In this document: positions 61,101 through 64,000 of the stretch, in pieces | Position numbering within the stretch: position 1 is the first letter of the stretch | Layout of the letters: each line of letters starts with the position of its first letter | Assembly: GCA_035048485.1 (NCBI GenBank) | Contig: CM068593.1 | Location: 5,155,151 to 5,219,150 of the forward strand | Reading direction: 5' to 3' | Length of the DNA stretch: 64,000 bases | Source of the DNA: Pteria penguin | Lineage: Eukaryota > Mollusca > Bivalvia > Pterioida > Pteriidae | Made by a program: the position numbers and the translations under genes | The notes under the pieces: generated by a model | Database searches by the model: none | Seen by the model: only the letters and a program-made list of their open reading frames with translations | What the model was told of the DNA's origin: nothing

Positions 61101-64000
61101 TATTATACTGTGACTGGATTGTCAGGCAGGTAGTATACTGTGACTGGATTGTTATGTATCATACTGTTACTGGATTGTCAGGTATTATATTGTGAATTGA
61201 TTTTCAGGTATTATACTATGACTGGATTGTCAGATATTTTACTCTGACTGGATTGTTAGGTATTATACTTTGACTTGATTGTTAGGTATTATACTGTAAC
61301 AGGATTGTCAGGTATTATATTGTGACTGGGTTGTCAGGCATTACAGTAGGACTGGATAGTCATGTATTACACTGTGACTGATTAAGTGGGTATTGCACTG
61401 TGACTGAATTGGTAAGCACTGGTAATGTGAATGGATGGTAAGGTTTTGTAGTGTCACTGGATGGTTAGGTAAGATAGTGTGACTGAATAAGTGGGTACTA
61501 TACTGTGACTAGATTGTTAGGTACTGTACTGTGACTGGATTGATAGGCACCTGTACTATGACTGGATTGTTATATATTTTACTGTGACTGGACGTTTAGT
61601 TACTATACTGTGACTGGGGTGTTAGGTACTGTACTGTAACTGGATTTATTAGGCAGTGTACTGTGACTGTGTTGTCAGGTATCAAACCATGACTGGATTG
61701 TCAGGTATTACACTCTGAATGGATTGTTTGGTGTCATACGGTGACTGGATTGTTAGGTGATATACTGTGACTGAATAAGTGGGTACCGCACTGTGACTGA
61801 ATTGATAGGCACGGGTACCGTGACTGGATTGTTAGGTACTGTACTGTGACTAGATTGATGGGTAGTTTACTCTGACTGGATTGTTTGGTGTTATACGGTG
61901 ACTGGATCGTACTGTTCTGTGACTCAATTGCCAGGTATTATACTTTGAGTGTATTGTTAGGTACTGTACTGTGACAGGATTGTGAGATATAATACTATGA
62001 CTGGATTGTTAGGTACTATATTGTGACTGGATTGTTAGATTCTGTAGTGTCACTGGATGGTTAGGTAAGATACTGTGACTGAATAAGAGGGTACTATATT
62101 GTAACTAGATTATTAGGTACTGTACTGTGACGGGATTGTTAGGTAATTTACTGTGACTGGATTTTTTGGTACAGTACTGGTTTTGGGACAGGATTGGTAG
62201 GTTATGGTACTGTGACTGGATTGGTAGGTACTAAACTGTCACTGGATTGGTAGGTACTGTACTGTGACTGTTTTGTCAGGTATTATACTGATACCGGATT
62301 CATAGGTATTAAACTGTGACTTGATAGTCAGTTACTATACTGTAATTGGATTGTCAGGTTTTATACTGTAACTAGATTGTCAGGTATTATACTGTTACTG
62401 CATTGTCAGGTATTATACTGTCACTGGATTGGTAGATATTATACTGTGACTGGATTGTAAGGTGCTGTACTGTGACTGGATTGTTAGGTATTATACTGTG
62501 ACTGGATTGGCAGGTATTATACTGTGACTGGATTGTTAGGTACTGTACTGTGACTGTATTGTTAGGTATTATTCTATTACCGGACTTTTAGGTGTTATAG
62601 TGCGAGTTGATAGTCAGTTATTATACTGTAACTGGATTGTCAAATATTATACTATAACTGGATTGTCAGGTATAATACTGTCACTGGATTGTTAGGTATT
62701 ATACTGTGACTGGATTGTCAGGTATTATACTGTGACTGGATTGGCAGGTATTATACTGTGACTGGATTGTTAGGTACTGTACTGTGACTGTATTGTTAGG
62801 TATTATTCTATTACCGGACTTTTAGGTGTTATAGTGCGAGTTGATAGTCAGGTATTATACTGTTACTGGATTGTCAAATATTATACTATAACTGGATTGT
62901 CAGGTATAATACTGTCACTGGATTGTTAGGTATTATACTGTGACTGGATTGTCAGGTATTATACTGTGACTGAGTTGTTAGGTATTATATTGTACCTAGA
63001 TTGTCAGGAATTATAATGTTACTGGATTGTTAGGTATTATACTGTGATTGGATTGTTAGGTATTATACTGTGACTGGATTGTTTGATACTCTACTGTGAC
63101 TGGATTGTTAGGTACGGTATTGGTACTGGACTGTTCAGTAATAGACTGTGAGTGGAATTTTAGGTACTGTACTGTGACTAGACTGTTAGGTACTTTACTG
63201 TGACTGGATTGATATGTACTGTACTATGATTGAATTGGTAGGTACTGGTTCTGTTACTGGATTGTTAGATAATGAAGTGTCAATGGATGGTTGGGTAATA
63301 TACTGTGACTGAATAAGCGGGTACTGGTACTGTGACTGGATTGATAGGTACTGGTACTGTGACTGGATTGTTAGGTAGTTTATTGTGACTGAATTGCTTG
63401 GAACAAAACTGGTATTGTGACAGGATTGGTAAGAACTGGTACTGTGACTGGATTGGTAGGTACTAAACTTTGACTGGATTGTTAGGTACTGTACTGGGAC
63501 TGGACTCTTAGTTATTGTACTCTGACTGGATTTTTAGGTACTGTACAGTGACTGGATTGATAGGTACTGGTACTGTGACTGCATTATTAGGTAGTTTACT
63601 GTGACTGGATTGTTTGGTATAGTACTGGTACTGTGACTGGATTGGTAGGTTATAGTACTATGACTGGATTGGTAGGTACTAAAATTTCAGTGGATTGCTA
63701 GGTCCTGTACTGTGACTGGACGTTTAGGTACTATTCTGTGACTGGATTGTTAGGTACTGTGACTGGATTGTTAGGTAATTTACTGTGACTGGATTGTTTG
63801 GTACAGTACTGGTACTGTGACTGGATTGGTAGGTACTGGTACTGTAATTGGATTGGTAGGTACTAAACTTTGACTGGATTGTTAGGTAATTTGCTGTGAC
63901 TGGATTGTTTGGTACAGTACTGCTACTGTGACTGGATTGGTAGGTACTGGTACTGTAACTGGATTGGTAGGTACTAAACTTTGACTGGATTGTTAAGTAC

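Larger units (their letters stand above)
17548..64000. repeat. 46-kb satellite array of a 26-bp monomer
   Basis: The consensus monomer is TGACTGGATTGTCAGG followed by TATTATACTG (26 bp, about 38% GC, no CpG). It repeats head-to-tail in one orientation from a degraded edge near 17548 past the window end, about 1,750 monomers. Frequent variants are GTTAGG for GTCAGG, GATTGG for GACTGG, TTACTGG for TGACTGG, and TACTGTACTG for TATTATACTG, the last dominant after 58 kb. Occasional short or long monomers occur. GTATTATAC within the unit is self-complementary around its central base. 26 is not a multiple of three, so frames cycle every 78 bp. The 61-76-residue ORFs found are this cycle where the TGA is mutated. 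The array continues beyond the window. Confidence 0.97.

Noticed and set aside
17548..64000. CRISPR-like array of short direct repeats
   Set aside because: Repeats are contiguous without unique spacers, the genome is eukaryotic, and no cas genes are present.

Overview
This is eukaryotic nuclear DNA, most likely from a bivalve or related lophotrochozoan mollusc. The grounds are large introns with consensus GT-AG sites, tRNA-derived SINEs with the mollusc-style tail (GATGTAAAACA followed by ATCAATCA-like repeats), an AGCTCACCT/AGGTGAGCT inverted-repeat element, and TGACCTTGACC-rich dispersed repeats. The species call rests on recognising repeat style, not on a search.

Positions 1-17.3 kb hold the 3' end of one recognisable gene on the + strand, an hnRNP L / hnRNP LL ('smooth') family RNA-binding protein. 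Four constitutive exons (1425-1501, 3959-4016, 11075-11170, 16119-16177) join in frame to encode the last RNA-recognition motif (RRM4) and the stop codon. Two further exon-like segments lie in the 7-kb intron: a 9-nt microexon (4142-4150) that would add Lys-Asp-Glu, and a 28-nt segment (7228-7255) whose inclusion would bring in an immediate stop (a poison-exon candidate). The earlier exons lie upstream of the window.

The introns are full of repeats. These include a 23-bp array grading into a 142-bp higher-order minisatellite (1.6-3.9 kb), a 1-kb inverted-repeat element with six internal ~155-bp units (4.56-5.60 kb), and a decayed mariner transposon (9088-10675) with a 540-bp MITE inserted inside its ORF. 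There is also a 0.7-kb fold-back palindrome inserted in an older repeat (11.94-12.66 kb), two SINEs with intact target-site duplications, and a hAT relic (14.6-15.4 kb) inserted in a ~50-bp minisatellite.

From about 17.55 kb to the end of the window (46 kb, 73% of it) the sequence is one tandem array of a 26-bp AT-rich monomer. A single 0.9-kb hAT-like element (18691-19603) interrupts it, with a short inverted stretch of array on its right side. The central part of the array (about 25-57 kb) is organised into multi-kilobase higher-order blocks, including two identical 2,943-bp spacings that are themselves displaced by exactly 11,806 bp. No gene was found in the satellite. The ORFs it yields are periodic translations of the repeat.
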